Shown in pieces: positions 1 through 12,822 of a DNA stretch of 64,000 nucleotides. Where the stretch lies: assembly GCF_024713945.1 (NCBI RefSeq), contig NC_134679.1, forward strand, positions 7,011,001 through 7,075,000, written 5' to 3'. The notes beneath the pieces were generated by a model that saw only the letters and a list, made by a program, of their open reading frames with translations, ran no database searches and was not told the origin of the DNA. The stretch comes from Dermatophagoides farinae. Lineage: Eukaryota > Arthropoda > Arachnida > Sarcoptiformes > Pyroglyphidae. The position numbers and the translations under genes were made by a program. The number at the start of each line of letters is the position of its first letter. Position 1 is the stretch's first letter.

Positions 1-155
1 TTGCATTCTGTTTTCTTAATTTATTTTTTCCTGTTTGAAAAATATAATAGAATTGCCGTTCGGTAAGTTGAATCGATTTCCTTTTTAATCAAATGTTTTT
101 CACTAGAAAAAATTGAATCAATCCATCCTGATGATAGTTTAATGAAGCTAAACGA

Positions 156-352
156 ATGAACTCAATGACGACGGACAAACGAATTCTACAGAATTTGTTA
201 CAGAATTTGGCCGATCTATTTGAAAGAGTAATGTTTTTTTCAGATTCAATAATAATTAAGTATAGTCATCATCATTGATGGTTTTTCTTCATTTCCTCCA
301 CCCACAGAATCCTGACTGGATGTCATCATTATCGTCGATGAAAAGAAAATGA
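156..352 (+). CDS. Possible small protein or 3' end of a gene entering from the left
   Basis: Two short blocks are open in one frame across a canonical intron. Exon 156-227 starts at ATG 156 (a second ATG is at 165). The intron is 228-307, with donor GTAATG and a good pyrimidine-rich acceptor ending CCACCCACAG. Exon 308-352 ends in TGA. The product would be 38 residues, Leu/Gln-rich and amphipathic in its first half, with a basic tail ending SSMKRK. An in-frame TAG just before the first ATG sits in an AG that could itself be an acceptor, so the piece may be the last exons of a longer gene whose 5' part lies outside the window. A competing frame after the acceptor near 110 ends at a TGA at about 157-159. 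I do not recognise the family. Confidence 0.35.
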
Positions 353-1146
353 ATTTAGTTAGATCGATAAATCGATTCCGAATGGCTGATTCAATTCATT
401 CTTTGTTATTAGTTGTTGTTCATCTCATCATCATCATTATCATCATCACCACCACCACCACCACCATTAATATTTCAACTTCATTTTATTACAATTTGAA
501 TCAATTTAGTTAGTTAGTTTGTTTGTTTGTTTGTTGATCATGTGTTAGATTAACGATTATGATTATTCCGAAAACAATTCCAATACAACGAACACATTAC
601 TGCTATGTTGATGATAAACGAAAATTATATTTTCCAAAATTTTGAAACACACTTCTCACATTGGGACATCTACCGATGAATATTTAAACTAATGATAATA
701 TTTATGCATAACGTTTGTTATGAACAGTTAGTAGTAGCGTTGTTTTTTTTGAATCACGTGACATTGTCAATGTCAACATTATTTGATTTTTTGTTTTTTA
801 AAATTTGAAAATAAAATAAAATTTTTGTTTGCCAAACGAAATGATTATTAAATATTTAAGATTTGGGGTTGCTTATGGAAAGAGAAAAATCGAATAAAAA
901 TTGATTAGAAATTTTATCATCATCATCATCATTGGTAATCAAATTTTCATCGATTTTTTTTCTTTTTTGTTGGCCTTGATGATTCGTACACTTCATTTCA
1001 ATTATTATCTCCTTTAAATTGTTGTTGCACGTATCGATTGTAGTGTTATCAATTTGTTTTTTTTTTTTTTGCAATATTCATTCGTTGTTTTTTCCTTGTT
1101 TGTTTTTATCTAATCAATTCTTAGAATAGAAAATCTTGAAAATAAA
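353..1146. other. Intergenic stretch upstream of NAPRT
   Basis: No convincing coding frame is seen on either strand. The sequence holds CAT/CAC trinucleotide runs near 425-470, a TTTG run near 518-535 and T-rich tracts. The open frame at 856-1074 (-) is Asn/Lys/Asp-rich read-through of CAT and poly-T repeats and is not taken as a gene. The NAPRT promoter and 5' UTR must lie here, but no TATA box or initiator can be pinned down. Confidence 0.5.
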
Positions 1147-3486
1147 ATGAGCACAAAAGTAAGCACCTTTGCCGAAGTGGAAATGGAATTTTAATTATAA
1201 TTTCATTAAATGAGAACTATTCTTGATTATTATTAATTGATTAAATTTTAATTTTTTTATTTTTTACCCTTTGTAAAATTAGCCGACTGAAATGTACTCG
1301 GATCGTGGTTGTCATTCGTCGATTCAATCATCAAATGATCACGTAAATTGTTGTCGACAAATTCACATGCCACTTTTAACAGGTAACAATATCTTATTCA
1401 TTTAAACGGTTTTTTCAGTCATTTCTGTTTTGTAAAATAAGACAAATATCAAATTACAATGGCATATGCCTATTGGAAGAATGGTATGTCGGAAAAATTT
1501 GCCGTGTTTGATATATTTTTTCGTAAAAATCCATTCGGCGGAGAATTCACCGTTTTTGCTGGTCTTGAAGAATGTCTAAATTTTCTACAAGGATTTCATT
1601 ACACATCTGATGGTATTTGGATAGCTAATTTGTATGGATGGAATTAATAGAATTGTTGTTGTTGTTGTTATATTTTGATTTTGATAATAGATATTGATTT
1701 CTTTCGAAAAATTCTTTTCGATGATGTTGAAGATGAGTTTTTTGATTATCTATCAAAAATCACTGCCAAAGATGTTGTCCTTTATTCCGTAGCCGAAGGT
1801 TCGGTCGTATTTCCTAAAGAGCCATTGATGCGTATTGAAGGTCCACTTGTTGTTTGTCAATTATTGGAAACAACATTTTTAACTTTGGTTAATTATGCTT
1901 GTCTTATCGCTACAAATGCTGCCCGATATAAGATTGCAATTGATAATCGTAAAATTCAATTGCTTGAATTTGGACTTCGTCGTGCACAAGGTCCAGATGG
2001 TGGCCTTTCAGGTAAATAAATATTCGTTATTGGTTATTTGTTGGTGATTTTGAATTTTTTTTTTCTTCTTTGCAAAGCATCAAAATATAGTTATATCGGT
2101 GGTTTCGATGGCACAAGCAATCTATTAGCTGGAAGATTATATAACATTCCTGTGAAAGGAACACATGCACATTCATTTATAATGTCTCATTCAACAATGG
2201 AAGAACCAAAAAATATTGTAAGTAATAAAAACTATATAAATGTTCAATGCTCAATGCTCAATCATCATCATTTTCCTCAATGTTTCATCATTCACTTATC
2301 TATCAGTATCTAAAATCAAAAATAACGGGTGAAAAAGTGAATTTTGTCGAAACATGTCTAAATTTCAAAGATGAAGTGGCCAAAATTTTACAAGTATCAA
2401 CAACGGAATCCAGTAAAAGTGAATTGGTATGTTTAACCTACATGATCGAGTCATCTGCATTTTTTCATTTTTCTCATTTTTTTCGTTTGACTTTGCAATC
2501 ATATAGATAGCATTCATATCGTATGCTTTAGCATTTCCAGATTCATTTTTAGCATTGGTCGATACATATGATGTAATTCGTTCGGGAATATTAAATTTTT
2601 GTATCGTAACATTGGCATTGGATAAACTTGGTTATCGTGCTATCGGTATACGAGTTGATAGTGGTGATCTTGCATATCAATCTATTGTTGCACATCGATG
2701 TTTTCAAAAAATTGCTGAACATTATCAATTGAAATGGTTCAATGAATTATCGATCATCGTTAGTAATGATATTAATGAAGAAACGATCATATCATTGAAT
2801 GAACAAAAACATAAGATTAATGCATTTGGTATTGGAACACATTTGGTTACATGTCAAAAACAACCTGCATTAGGTTGTGTATATAAGGTAAATGTTGTTG
2901 TTGCCATAGATGATTTATGATTTATGATCACCACATAGATTAATTATTTTTTTCATTTTCACATATCTTTAGCTTGTCGAAATTGATCATATTCCATGTA
3001 TAAAAATCAGTCTAGATCTGGCCAAAGTAACAATTCCATGCCGTAAAAATGTTTATCGTATCTATGGGCGTGAAGGCTATGCATTATTAGATTTATTAAC
3101 CGGAACCAATGAAGAAGAGCCAAAAATATTGGAAAAAATTCTATGCCGTCATCCATTCGAAGAATCGAAACGTTGTTTTGCCACTCCAAGTCGTGTTGAA
3201 CGTTTGCTAAAAGTTTGGTGGATAGACGGAAAGGTAATTTTGGAGAAAATAATAAATCTATCGATTCATCATTTTCAACCAATTTCATTTTCACACACAG
3301 ATTTCACAATCATTGCCAACATTAATAGAGATACGTGAACATGTACAAAATAGTTTAGCAATATTACGTCCAGACATAAAACGTTTGTTGAATCCGACGC
3401 CATATAAAGTTTCCGTTACAGATAATTTATATCAATATATGCATCAATTATGGTTGGAGAATGCACCGGTTGGTGAATTACATTGA
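1147..3486 (+). CDS. NAPRT: Nicotinate phosphoribosyltransferase
   Basis: First step of the Preiss-Handler route to NAD: nicotinate, PRPP and ATP give nicotinate mononucleotide, in the cytosol. Exons read by eye: 1147-1158, 1283-1382, 1442-1612, 1691-2011, 2078-2217, 2307-2426, 2507-2887, 2973-3233 and 3301-3486. All introns are GT..AG and phases match throughout, giving 563 residues (animal NAPRT is about 540). Visible family motifs are [12 protein letters not shown] (about 38-49), [38 protein letters not shown] (209-220), KGTHAHSF with the conserved histidines at 231/233, RVDSGDLAY (337-345), SNDI, and [10 protein letters not shown] (393-402), the phosphate-binding region. The start is ATG 1147 because the next exon continues in frame. 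The four-codon first exon is the least certain part. A start at 1459 would cut off the conserved DKYQIT motif and is rejected. The identity is secure from motif order. Confidence 0.95.
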
Positions 3487-3874
3487 TCACATTTTGTGTG
3501 TCTATAATAATAATGACATTGATTATTGTTATCAATTCAATTTCTATCATATTTGTCGTTGATTTTTCTTTTTGTTAATGTCATCATCAAAATATCTATC
3601 TTACTCTGTTTTATACAATGCATACACATTCGAATTCATTGCTGTTATTGATAAAATTTTCTTTCGTTTCTGTTTTTCTTTTCTGTTTTTTTTTTGTCAT
3701 TTTTGATTACAATTATCAATATGAGATGTCACTCCATCCTACTCAGATCCTTGATAATCACATTGTGTTTACAACAAGTGTTGCTAGTGAATTTCTGATT
3801 TGTTTGTTAAAATTTGAAAATAAATTTATTTTATTTTTATTATCTCGCTTTGAATGTTGAATTAAAAATAAATT
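3487..3874. terminator. NAPRT 3' UTR and poly(A) signals abutting ECHDC3
   Basis: The gap between the NAPRT stop and the ECHDC3 start is 388 bp. AATAAA hexamers occur at 3819-3824 and 3867-3872. The second lies two bases before the ECHDC3 ATG. Either could serve NAPRT. The open frame at 3618-3860 (+) is a T-rich hydrophobic reading of this UTR and is not called. Confidence 0.55.
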
Positions 3875-6800
3875 ATGGTAAGAATCGATAGTATCTTTTA
3901 TTTCAAAAATTTTATCCAAAATTTTCTCACTTTGATTCAAAAGCGTTCGTTTTTATTGAAAAATTCCAAACATTTTAAATGTTTCTCTGTGCAAAGATTT
4001 CCAATTCGATCATTATCATCAAATGTCTTGGTGAACAATGATGATTTTGGCGGCCGTGGTGTTGTTCAACGATTAAAATTGAATAATCCAAAAAAACGGT
4101 ATGTATTCACATACGACCGAAAATATGTTTTTAGAATTCCATCCATTAACTTTTGAATTGATTCAATTTTATTTTGAAAACTTCAAATTAGAATATATAT
4201 GAATTTTATGTGTGATGGTTTGCTTGACATTCCAAAACGTTTTCCATTTTTTTTGAATTCTACGTGTAGAATCATAAGCAAAAGGTTTTAATTTAATTAT
4301 TTTTTTTTGTCATTCTTACTGACAATGAGTTTTTTGTTGCGTAATCTAATATTATTCTCTTTCATTTTTTCGGGACTAAAATCCTAAATAATACAATTCT
4401 CATTTCTCATCAAAAAAAAAGATCTACGTCTCTAGATTTTTTATAATCACAGCTGTGTGTGAAAATGAAAAATTTTGCTTTTTTAGCATTAGTTTTAAGT
4501 AATACAATCTGTTTCAAAGTGTTTCATTTATTCATTCGCAAGTTATATTCATCATCATTTGCACATCTAACAATTCCCCTGATGATATTCGAATGATGAG
4601 AAAAAAAGTTGGTTGGAACAACAAAAGCATTAACGCCATCTTATTATTATTATCGACGAAAAATTGAATTAAACATGAGCTTAGTGTTTTCGAAATAAAT
4701 ATTAATCATTGTCTTTGAAAGAAAGTATCTTTTTGGTTTAGTTTGATTATTTGGCAACCAATACTGGTCATATGGAATTTCGATAACTCATATGCATTAT
4801 GGTATGATAATGAGAGAATAATTCCATTCCATATTTCTTTTTCCTTCATTTTTTCAAATCGAGCAACTTGAAAGTTCACATAAACACACTTAGTGCATGT
4901 ATGCTCAGTTTCAGAAAATGTTAAACTTTAAAAAAAAAAAGAAAAACATTCACACCTGTGATCAATGATTTGATTCGTAATTTCTTTCATAATTACAAAA
5001 TGAATCCGTTTTATTCAATTATCAATTTTTTTTGCCAAATGTTGCTGTATAAATGTAACTCTATTTATGAGTTTTTTTTCATATTTTTCACCATGACATG
5101 CATGTGTGTTGGTTTTGGATTTGCATGTCAGATACATTCACTTTTTGTTTGTTTGAAAATTGTTCAAAATGATTTCTCGATTGTCAAAGAATTTCTTTTT
5201 CTCTCTTTTCGCCCACCACTATTTTCACGAATGAATAAATTCTAAAGAATGAAGAAAAAATGAAAATTTTAAAAGAATCTGATTGATGCTCGAATATTGT
5301 TCTTTCTATGCACATGGAATTAATATTCCAGATGATTTTTTCTTTCAAACAAAAAACAAGTATCACGTCCCAAAGTGAAATTTTTGTTTCAATAAATTTT
5401 CATATTTTTTTTTTTTTTGCTCTCCGATATTTCTATTATAGAAATGCTTTATCATTGGCAATGCTACAAGAATTGAATCATCATTTTGAATTAATGGAAA
5501 AGCAGTGTATTAGTCCAACGACAACATCTGAATCGACATCGAAAACTAATGAAGAGCAACGATTATTACGTGCACTTGTCATATCATCAAATTGTGAGAA
5601 AATATTTTCATCTGGCCATGATCTCAAAGAATTGGTATGTCATTCTTTTTTTGTCAATCTATCTATCTATTTAGTTTATGCCTATTCAGAATTTCGATTC
5701 CGATTCTTTCTTGTTGTTGATTTTTGGTTGTTTTTTCTTATTATATGTTGTTGCTGTTATTTATTGATTTGTTCCAAGAAAAAAACGGCCATCATTATTA
5801 TATTCCAAAAAGTGTACTGTTGTTGCATCTTGTTGTTGTTGTTGTTAGTCAAATTCAAATGCACATTACACACAAATCACAATTACCATCGTCATTATTA
5901 GAATCATTAGCAGTTTTGATTCTTGTGTGTGTGTGTGTGTAAATAATAATGATAATGTTTAGTTATTTATTCAGGTTTTTTTTTTTGTTTATCTCGTCTA
6001 AATATTATTATTGTTGTTTATTTTAGTCGAAATATTTTCTATATTCTTGACTCTAGAATCTAGAATTTCATGATAACAAAATATGCTGCGTTGTAAATAT
6101 GTGTGAATTCTTTTTCATTTTGTTATGGTTTGTTGTTTTTCAACAAAATAAAATTCTTATTTCAAAACAACAAAATAGCGTCAGAGTTTTTTTCCTTAGA
6201 TTCTATAATCTGATTTTAACAAGCTTGAATGAAACATGAAAAAAAGCTGTCTGACTGAAAAAAGAAAAAAAATTTGAAATTTTGTTCTTGGTCAGTCAAA
6301 TTGTTGTTGTTGTTGTTTTTTCAAACTTTTTTTTTTGCTAAATTTAACATTTGTTTGTTTGTTTGTGATACAAACACACAAATATCAAACCCTGAAGCAA
6401 GTCAATAAGAGAATAATGAATTAAAATCCCTATGGAACAGGAACCTCCAATGGTAATAGTGTGAGGTGAAAAATGCTTGTTGTTTTTGTTGTGGGATGCT
6501 AAATTTTATGGTGAATTTTAGAAACTTTATTTCGGTTCTTTTCAATTCACATATGTTTATTGGTTGCCAAAAATGAATTGATCAATGTCACATTCATTTC
6601 TTTTTGGTAACGAAAGTTCATCTGGTCATTTTTGTTTATTGAAATCCTGATCATCAATATTTGTATTTGGCAAAAGAATGTTGTTGTTAGTGGCTAATCT
6701 AATATAATGTTGTTGTTTTTGTTTGTTTCTAAATTGTAGAACAGATGAATCGAATATCTTCTCATGATGATGTGTGTATTTGTGTAATAATTGGATTGTT

Positions 6801-9380
6801 GTCTTAGAAAAACTGCTGCTTCGTATCTAAATTGTGTTACCATTAGGCATTGGTCAACATACACACAGTTAGCTCTTAAGCAAACATTATGGATGGATAG
6901 AATGTGAATGAAATTTTTGTTGAAATTTTTCTCTACAATGAGGGCCTTCGTATAAAAATAAAATAGCCCCAGTAAATTCCCTTTAATCACAATGGTAATG
7001 TACGAGAAGTGAGAATAAATCAATTTTAAATGATGACAAAACATTAACACTCCATACAATTAACAATTCCAAAATGAATTTTTTATTTTGGTCAAACCGA
7101 AATTTGCTACTTATTTGATTCTCTTTGGCTATGGCGTGTTCTTTTTTTGCAGTCATTAAGTGAGTTGCTTGCTTACTACAACATTATCATCATCATCATC
7201 ATTTGAAATTGAATGTTGATTCAGCATCTGCTGTTGACGGCTGCTCGTTCATCAATTCATTTGAAAGAAGAAAAAATCAATAATAGTCAATGATGATGAA
7301 GATTCTTTTCGTAATCAATTTCGTTTGTTTGTTCGTTTTGTTGTTCATCATCACTTTTTTATATATGAAAAACGAAGAATCGAAATTAATTTCAAATTGA
7401 CTAGAATTGTTACTACCCATTAATCGTCGTCGACAAACAAAACAAAACAAAACAAAAATTGAAACTGAAAATTTTCTTTTTACAGAATACGAGAGGAAAA
7501 AAATAGAGATAAAAAGAATGGCTAACTTGAAAAAGCTATCATTTTTTTTATATGCGAATGTGATTTATTCGTTTGTTGCTGACAAAAATGGGCTCTTACA
7601 AAATAATCACTAATGCCATGACAAATTTGTACAATGAAAAAAAGAAGGATGTGAAATAATTAACTTTAGCAAAAAAAATTATAAAGATTTCCTGTCGATA
7701 ATAATGATTGTGACAATTTGCTAAAAAAGAATCTCAAATGTGTTAACAGCGAGAGAGAGAGAGCAAAGAAGATGGAAGAAAATTGAATTACCCTGAAATC
7801 GCGACTACAAGACGCAACTAGGATATTTAAGTAACTATTACGCATATAGCTATTTTTCAACTTTTTAAAAACTACAAACTTTAATGACATCAATTTTTTT
7901 CTGTGCAAAAAATAATGTTGTAAGAGGATTTATTTTTATTTTTATTTTTAAAAATGTAATGTGTTTTTCTATGATCATTATGATGATTTAACACAACATT
8001 TGTGTTGGTCACAATCCATATTTTCGTATTTAGGGTTTACACATTTTTTTTAGGTGTTTTTTTTATTTTTCAATTCTCGTTTTCATATTTCATTTCAAAA
8101 AATGAGTTTTTTTTTGTCATGTAAGTAAACAAACCCAGAGAAAGATGTTTAAATGTCAACTTTTTTGTTGTTTGTTCAATGTTTCAGTTTGTGTGTGTGT
8201 GTGTGTGTTTTGATTTTATTAGTTTTTAATTAAAATTTTCTAATTTTGATGATGTTATAACTTTATTTATTTATTGTTTTTCCGATTTCTTTCCTTTTTT
8301 TCATTTACATCAATCACTGTCACAATCAAATATTAGGCAGAGAATAATGATCGCAAATATCACCAACTGATTTTTGATGAATGTACAAAATTAATGTTAC
8401 GTATGCGTGATCTACCTGTTCCGGTTATTTGTCAAGTTGATGGTAATATACTCTTTATTCATCATTATTATTCGTATCTACGGAAATTATTATTTTGCCA
8501 TGTTTGCCATTGGAAATTTTCTCCACATTCCAACCGTTTTCCGTTTTCGAGAAAAAAACGTTTCCGGCAAATCATCATTATTCTAAATGAATGAATATTA
8601 TGATGAAAACCCGTTTTTTTGTTTTTTGTCTTTCTCTTTGCCCGTTACGTTCAATTCCGTTAGGTTTAGCAGCAGCTGCTGGCTGTCAATTCGTTGCCTC
8701 TTGTGATATTGTTTTGGCTACTGAACGTAGTCATTTTTCAACACCCGGAGCAAATGTTGGTCTATTCTGTTCAACACCAGGTATTGCTGTTGCTCGTTCA
8801 GTTCATAGACGTATGGCTGCATATATGCTGTTGACTGGTCGACCCATCAATGCAAATGGTACTTAAATTATTTGAATTTGGGCGAATTTAATGTTTTCTT
8901 TTCAAAAACCATAATGATTATCATCATTGTGATTAATTTTATCACTATAGAGGCATTGATTAGTGGTCTTGTTACTTGCATATCACCATCGGTCGAAGCA
9001 TTGCATTCACAGGTTTTTTTATTGTCCGATTTTTTTCTTTTAATTTTCTTTGTTATTTTCTGGTACAGACTGAATCAATCCTAGAATCGATCATTGCTAA
9101 ACCTGCTTCAGTTATCGCATTAGGCAAACAATTTCTTTTTAAACAACTAGAAATGGATAATTTAGCCGATGCTTATAGGTATGGATGTATGATACATCTA
9201 TCCATCGATCGATCTGTTCAATGATCATTAAATTTTTCTTTCTCTTTCACCCAAAACAACGAAAAAAATAGTCAAGGATCAAAAGTAATGGTGGATAATT
9301 TGTCAATGAAAGATTGTCAAGAAGGTATCGATGCATTTCTTAAAAAACGACAACCAAAATGGACACATTCCAACGAATGA
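3875..9380 (+). CDS. ECHDC3: Enoyl-CoA hydratase domain-containing protein 3
   Basis: Crotonase-fold protein of the ECHDC3 family, in animals a mitochondrial protein linked to fatty-acid handling; its exact substrate is unsettled. Exons: 3875-4098, 5442-5634, 8337-8442, 8664-8858, 8951-9012, 9069-9178 and 9272-9380. All splice sites are GT..AG and all phases match, giving 332 residues (human about 300). The first 60 or so residues are rich in Phe, Lys, Arg and Ser with almost no acid, as expected of a mitochondrial presequence. The crotonase core starts at VQRLKLNNPKKRNALSLAML. The first oxyanion-hole segment is SSGHDLKEL (131-139). The second is GLAAAAGCQ (from 175), followed by SCDIVLATE, FSTPGANVGLFCSTPG and, near the end, VMVDNLSMKDCQEGIDAFLKKR, all typical of ECHDC3. 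Introns 1 (1.3 kb) and 2 (2.7 kb) are long for this locus; the other four are 56-221 bp. AATAAA hexamers follow at 9425 and 9433. Confidence 0.94.
8191..8208. repeat. (GT)9 microsatellite in ECHDC3 intron 2
   Basis: Perfect GT dinucleotide run in the last 150 bp of the 2.7-kb intron. Confidence 0.9.
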
Positions 9381-12300
9381 ATCAAAAAATGCGAAAAAGT
9401 CATTGACAATGGGAATAATTCCGAAATAAATGAATAAATAGAAATTTATTTCCCAAAAAATCTTTTTGCATCAATTATTGATCAATAATCGAAATGTGAA
9501 AAAGCTTTATTTTAATGAACTCGAAGAATAAATTTGAAACTGAATGAATCCAATTTCTGTATTTTTTCCTTTTTTCTCTTGATTTCTCACCATGATTACC
9601 ATTATATTAACATTAAACATTTGATACTAATTCTTGCTTGAGCCAAAAAAAAACATCATAGTCAACGATGTTCGGATACGATTGTGAGAATATTTTTTGT
9701 TTTCCAAATACTTCTTTGTTTTCCCATAGGAAATGCTTTTTGACTAATTCATGAATACAAGTTACTGCATTCCGTTGAAAGGAATTGAGTGATAAAGATT
9801 CTCCGATTTCAAATTTGAAAATCTTGTACAGTGAATGAATTTTTTTTGTTGGTTATTTTAAAAATTGATTCCATTATTCTAATAAAAAGAGGAATGAATG
9901 GAATTACAATCAATCAATAATTGATATCGATAAATTGATTTGTTATAAATCGTGATCAATAATGCGAATTACGAAAATATTCAAACGCCACCACACAACT
10001 TTAGTAACAAAAAAAGTTTTGCTCGACAAAAAATGAGAATCACGTTCGTCCTTCTCAAATGAATATGATGATGATGATATAATGATTTTCGATGATGATC
10101 AAGCTCAATCCAAACCTAATCATAATCATCATAATACAAACAACATTCATTAACTTTGAGATTCGTGATTCTCTTTTATTATTGTAGAAACGAAATGTAA
10201 TAAAATAATGATAACAAATTCTGCATACGTGCTTTCACCATACAATTAGATTGATGAAAATTTTGTTTTTTTTTTTCGTTCGTCGTCCTCGTTGCATATT
10301 GCATTGTTGTACATGACTATTCGTCATTATATCCATTATAATGACAATCTAATCAATTAGAAATCTAAAATGTCCTACATTCATTCTAATCATAGTCATC
10401 AGACTTTCATCTTGTCCATTGTGTATGCATGTGTTTGGCTAACTATTTATGGATTTACCATTTTTCTGCCATTATCATGTTCATATGATGATTATGAATA
10501 TATGAATATATTCCATATTAATCTTGAAATAAATTCAGGAAACAAATTCATTTTCTCTGGAATAAAGTTTCATTTCTATATGGTTATTATGGTAGGATAA
10601 TCTCATTGATTATCATCATTGTTATTACATGTTGTTGTTGTGGTGATCCTGGGACCAAAAACAAAGTTCCCGTACTAACTACAATGCAATGCATGTGTGT
10701 GTGTGTGTGTATAGCTCTTTTTCCATTATTTAGTACCTTGTTTGAGAGCAATTTTCGTTTCCCGTGTCTGTATAATCTGTCATTTAGTTCCGTGTATAAA
10801 GCGAAAAAAAATTCATTCATTCGCCCAATCTATATTCCATTTTGAGTGTGATTCTGGATGATAATAACGCAACAACACCTGTATGTGTGAGTGTAGAGAG
10901 AGAGAACGGGCTAAAATGATGATGATGAAAATAGAGCAAATTTCTGGGTCCCAGGGATTTACAGTTTGATTTAGCTTTACAACGTTTTTGGTTTTTCAGT
11001 TGTTTTTTTATTGGTGTGAAAAAACGTGAACAGAATTCGTATCGATGAATGAAAATAGGGTTAGGTTTTCTTTTCTTTTCATTTTTTCTCTCTTTCTCTG
11101 TATTTATATTGAAAATGAATCACCATATGCGACACACACACATACACATACATATAATCAACCAATATGATGACGACAACTTATGGGTGGTGGGCGACAA
11201 CGAACAACCAAAAAAAAAATCCCGAAATTCAAAGAATCGACTTTGAAAAAACAAGGAGAAAAAAATGACATGTTGTTGGTCATCAAATTTAAGGGTGGAG
11301 AATCACAATATTTTATTGTCGGGCCAAACAAATAGTTGCCATGTGAAAAAAGACGACAACGACAAAAATTCTGGTTTTTTCTGTTAAAAGATTCGTATAA
11401 AACGAAAATAAAAACAATTGCTGTACATGCAAAATCTATGATTCTGTTATTCTTTAATTCGTTCTTTTTGGCAGGGGAGGAGTAACTAAATGTCGTGACA
11501 GGAATTATTCTTTCGAATTGTTAATCGGGTTTTCTATCTTCGTGAACGAGATAAAATTCATCAATCAATTTAAAGTAGTTTTTAAAAAATAAAATGATCA
11601 TGATGATGAATATTGTCTACTCTTAATAACAACAACAACAAAAGCAGCAGCAGCAGTATATATGTCTAGATCATTCATCATTTATTTTAATTAGATTTCA
11701 TTCTTTGTAGTTAATCACAATGATGATGATGTGGATGAAAATTTTCAATTTTTCAATTTGGCGGAATTCCACGTTATTGGGTGAAATTTTTTTCTTCATT
11801 TTCTTTTGTTAACTTGTTATCAATCTTATTTCATTCTTTTCAGGAAAAATTAAGTTTTTTTTTCTAAAAAGATTATGATGATGATCATTGATCATTTTTA
11901 TTCGAACACACACACAAAGATTCGACTAATATCAATCTAATGTATAACAATTTTTATTCTGAATTTCGTAATTGAAAAAAATTACAAAAACTAATGATAA
12001 ATAATTACAATTTGGACTTTTTCCCTGACTGATTGTCTAGTTCACATAATCTGATTCCTTTAGGATTGTCGATAATCATTGTGTGATTCGATCCATATGC
12101 TTTCAATAAATTCGCATTGTAATCGATTAAACAATGGAATAAAACTGAAAATCAAAAAAAAAGAATGATTTCCTCTCTTATCTATAGTGATATTAGCTGC
12201 TACACAAACAAACACAGCCACATCACCGTGTCTGTATGTGTGTGCAAATTCTACTACCTTTTTTTCCCACCATATCCACTTTATTCCCAGAAAAAAATGA

Positions 12301-12425
12301 TTCCAAATAGCAAAAATAGTTTGGTTGTAGCATTGAAAATGATGATGATCAAGTATGTGAGAGAGAAAGCGAAAAAATGGCTATGAATTTTTAGCGCAGA
12401 TGCATTAAACCACCTAAATCATATA

Positions 12426-12536
12426 CAGTGGTACAGGGCACAGTTTATCAGTCAGTGAAAATTGAGAGAAATGAATTTGAAATTCGACCATCGTTAAGAG
12501 GAACAGTTGAACACATCGCCAACCGAGGTCCCACTG
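12426..12536. mobile_element. 111-bp MITE-like element with TA target duplication
   Basis: The segment begins CAGTGGTAC and ends GTCCCACTG, so the termini are inverted repeats (CAGTGG-T/G-AC). It is flanked on both sides by TA (12424-12425 and 12537-12538), the target duplication of Tc1/mariner/pogo elements. The right end read inward (CAGTGGGACCTCGGTT) resembles pogo/Tigger-type termini as I remember them. The internal sequence is visibly more GC-rich than its surroundings and has no transposase. It would be a non-autonomous remnant. The open frames that cross it on the minus strand (12414-12630) are artefacts of this composition change. Family assignment is inference; the termini and TA flanks are seen directly. 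Confidence 0.6.
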
Positions 12537-12798
12537 TACAATACCGGCAATAGTGTAAAACAAACCCATTGAAATGGGCAAATAAATATATTTTTGGATT
12601 TTGGATGAATAAAAAATAGATTCCATTCATTCATTCATTCATTCAGCTTTTCATCATCATCATTTTCTGTTGTGCTTGTGTATGTGTGCGTGTGCCACAC
12701 GCACAATCAACCAACAACAGTTATTTGATATGAAGATCATTAATGAATGAATGAAATCTTTGAATTTTCAAATATAAAGTAGAGTAGATCAGTTCATT

Positions 12799-12822
12799 AT
12801 CTATCTATCTATCTATCTATCT
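12799..12822. repeat. (ATCT)6 microsatellite
   Basis: Perfect tetranucleotide run. A related ATTC run lies at about 12632-12646. Confidence 0.9.

Noticed and set aside
10648-10956. 9-bp inverted repeat CCTGGGACC / GGTCCCAGG about 300 bp apart
   Set aside because: No target duplication or other element features; could arise by chance in this length.
12414-12630. Two minus-strand frames and a plus-strand frame that look protein-like
   Set aside because: They are best explained by the compositional change inside the TA-flanked inverted-repeat element.
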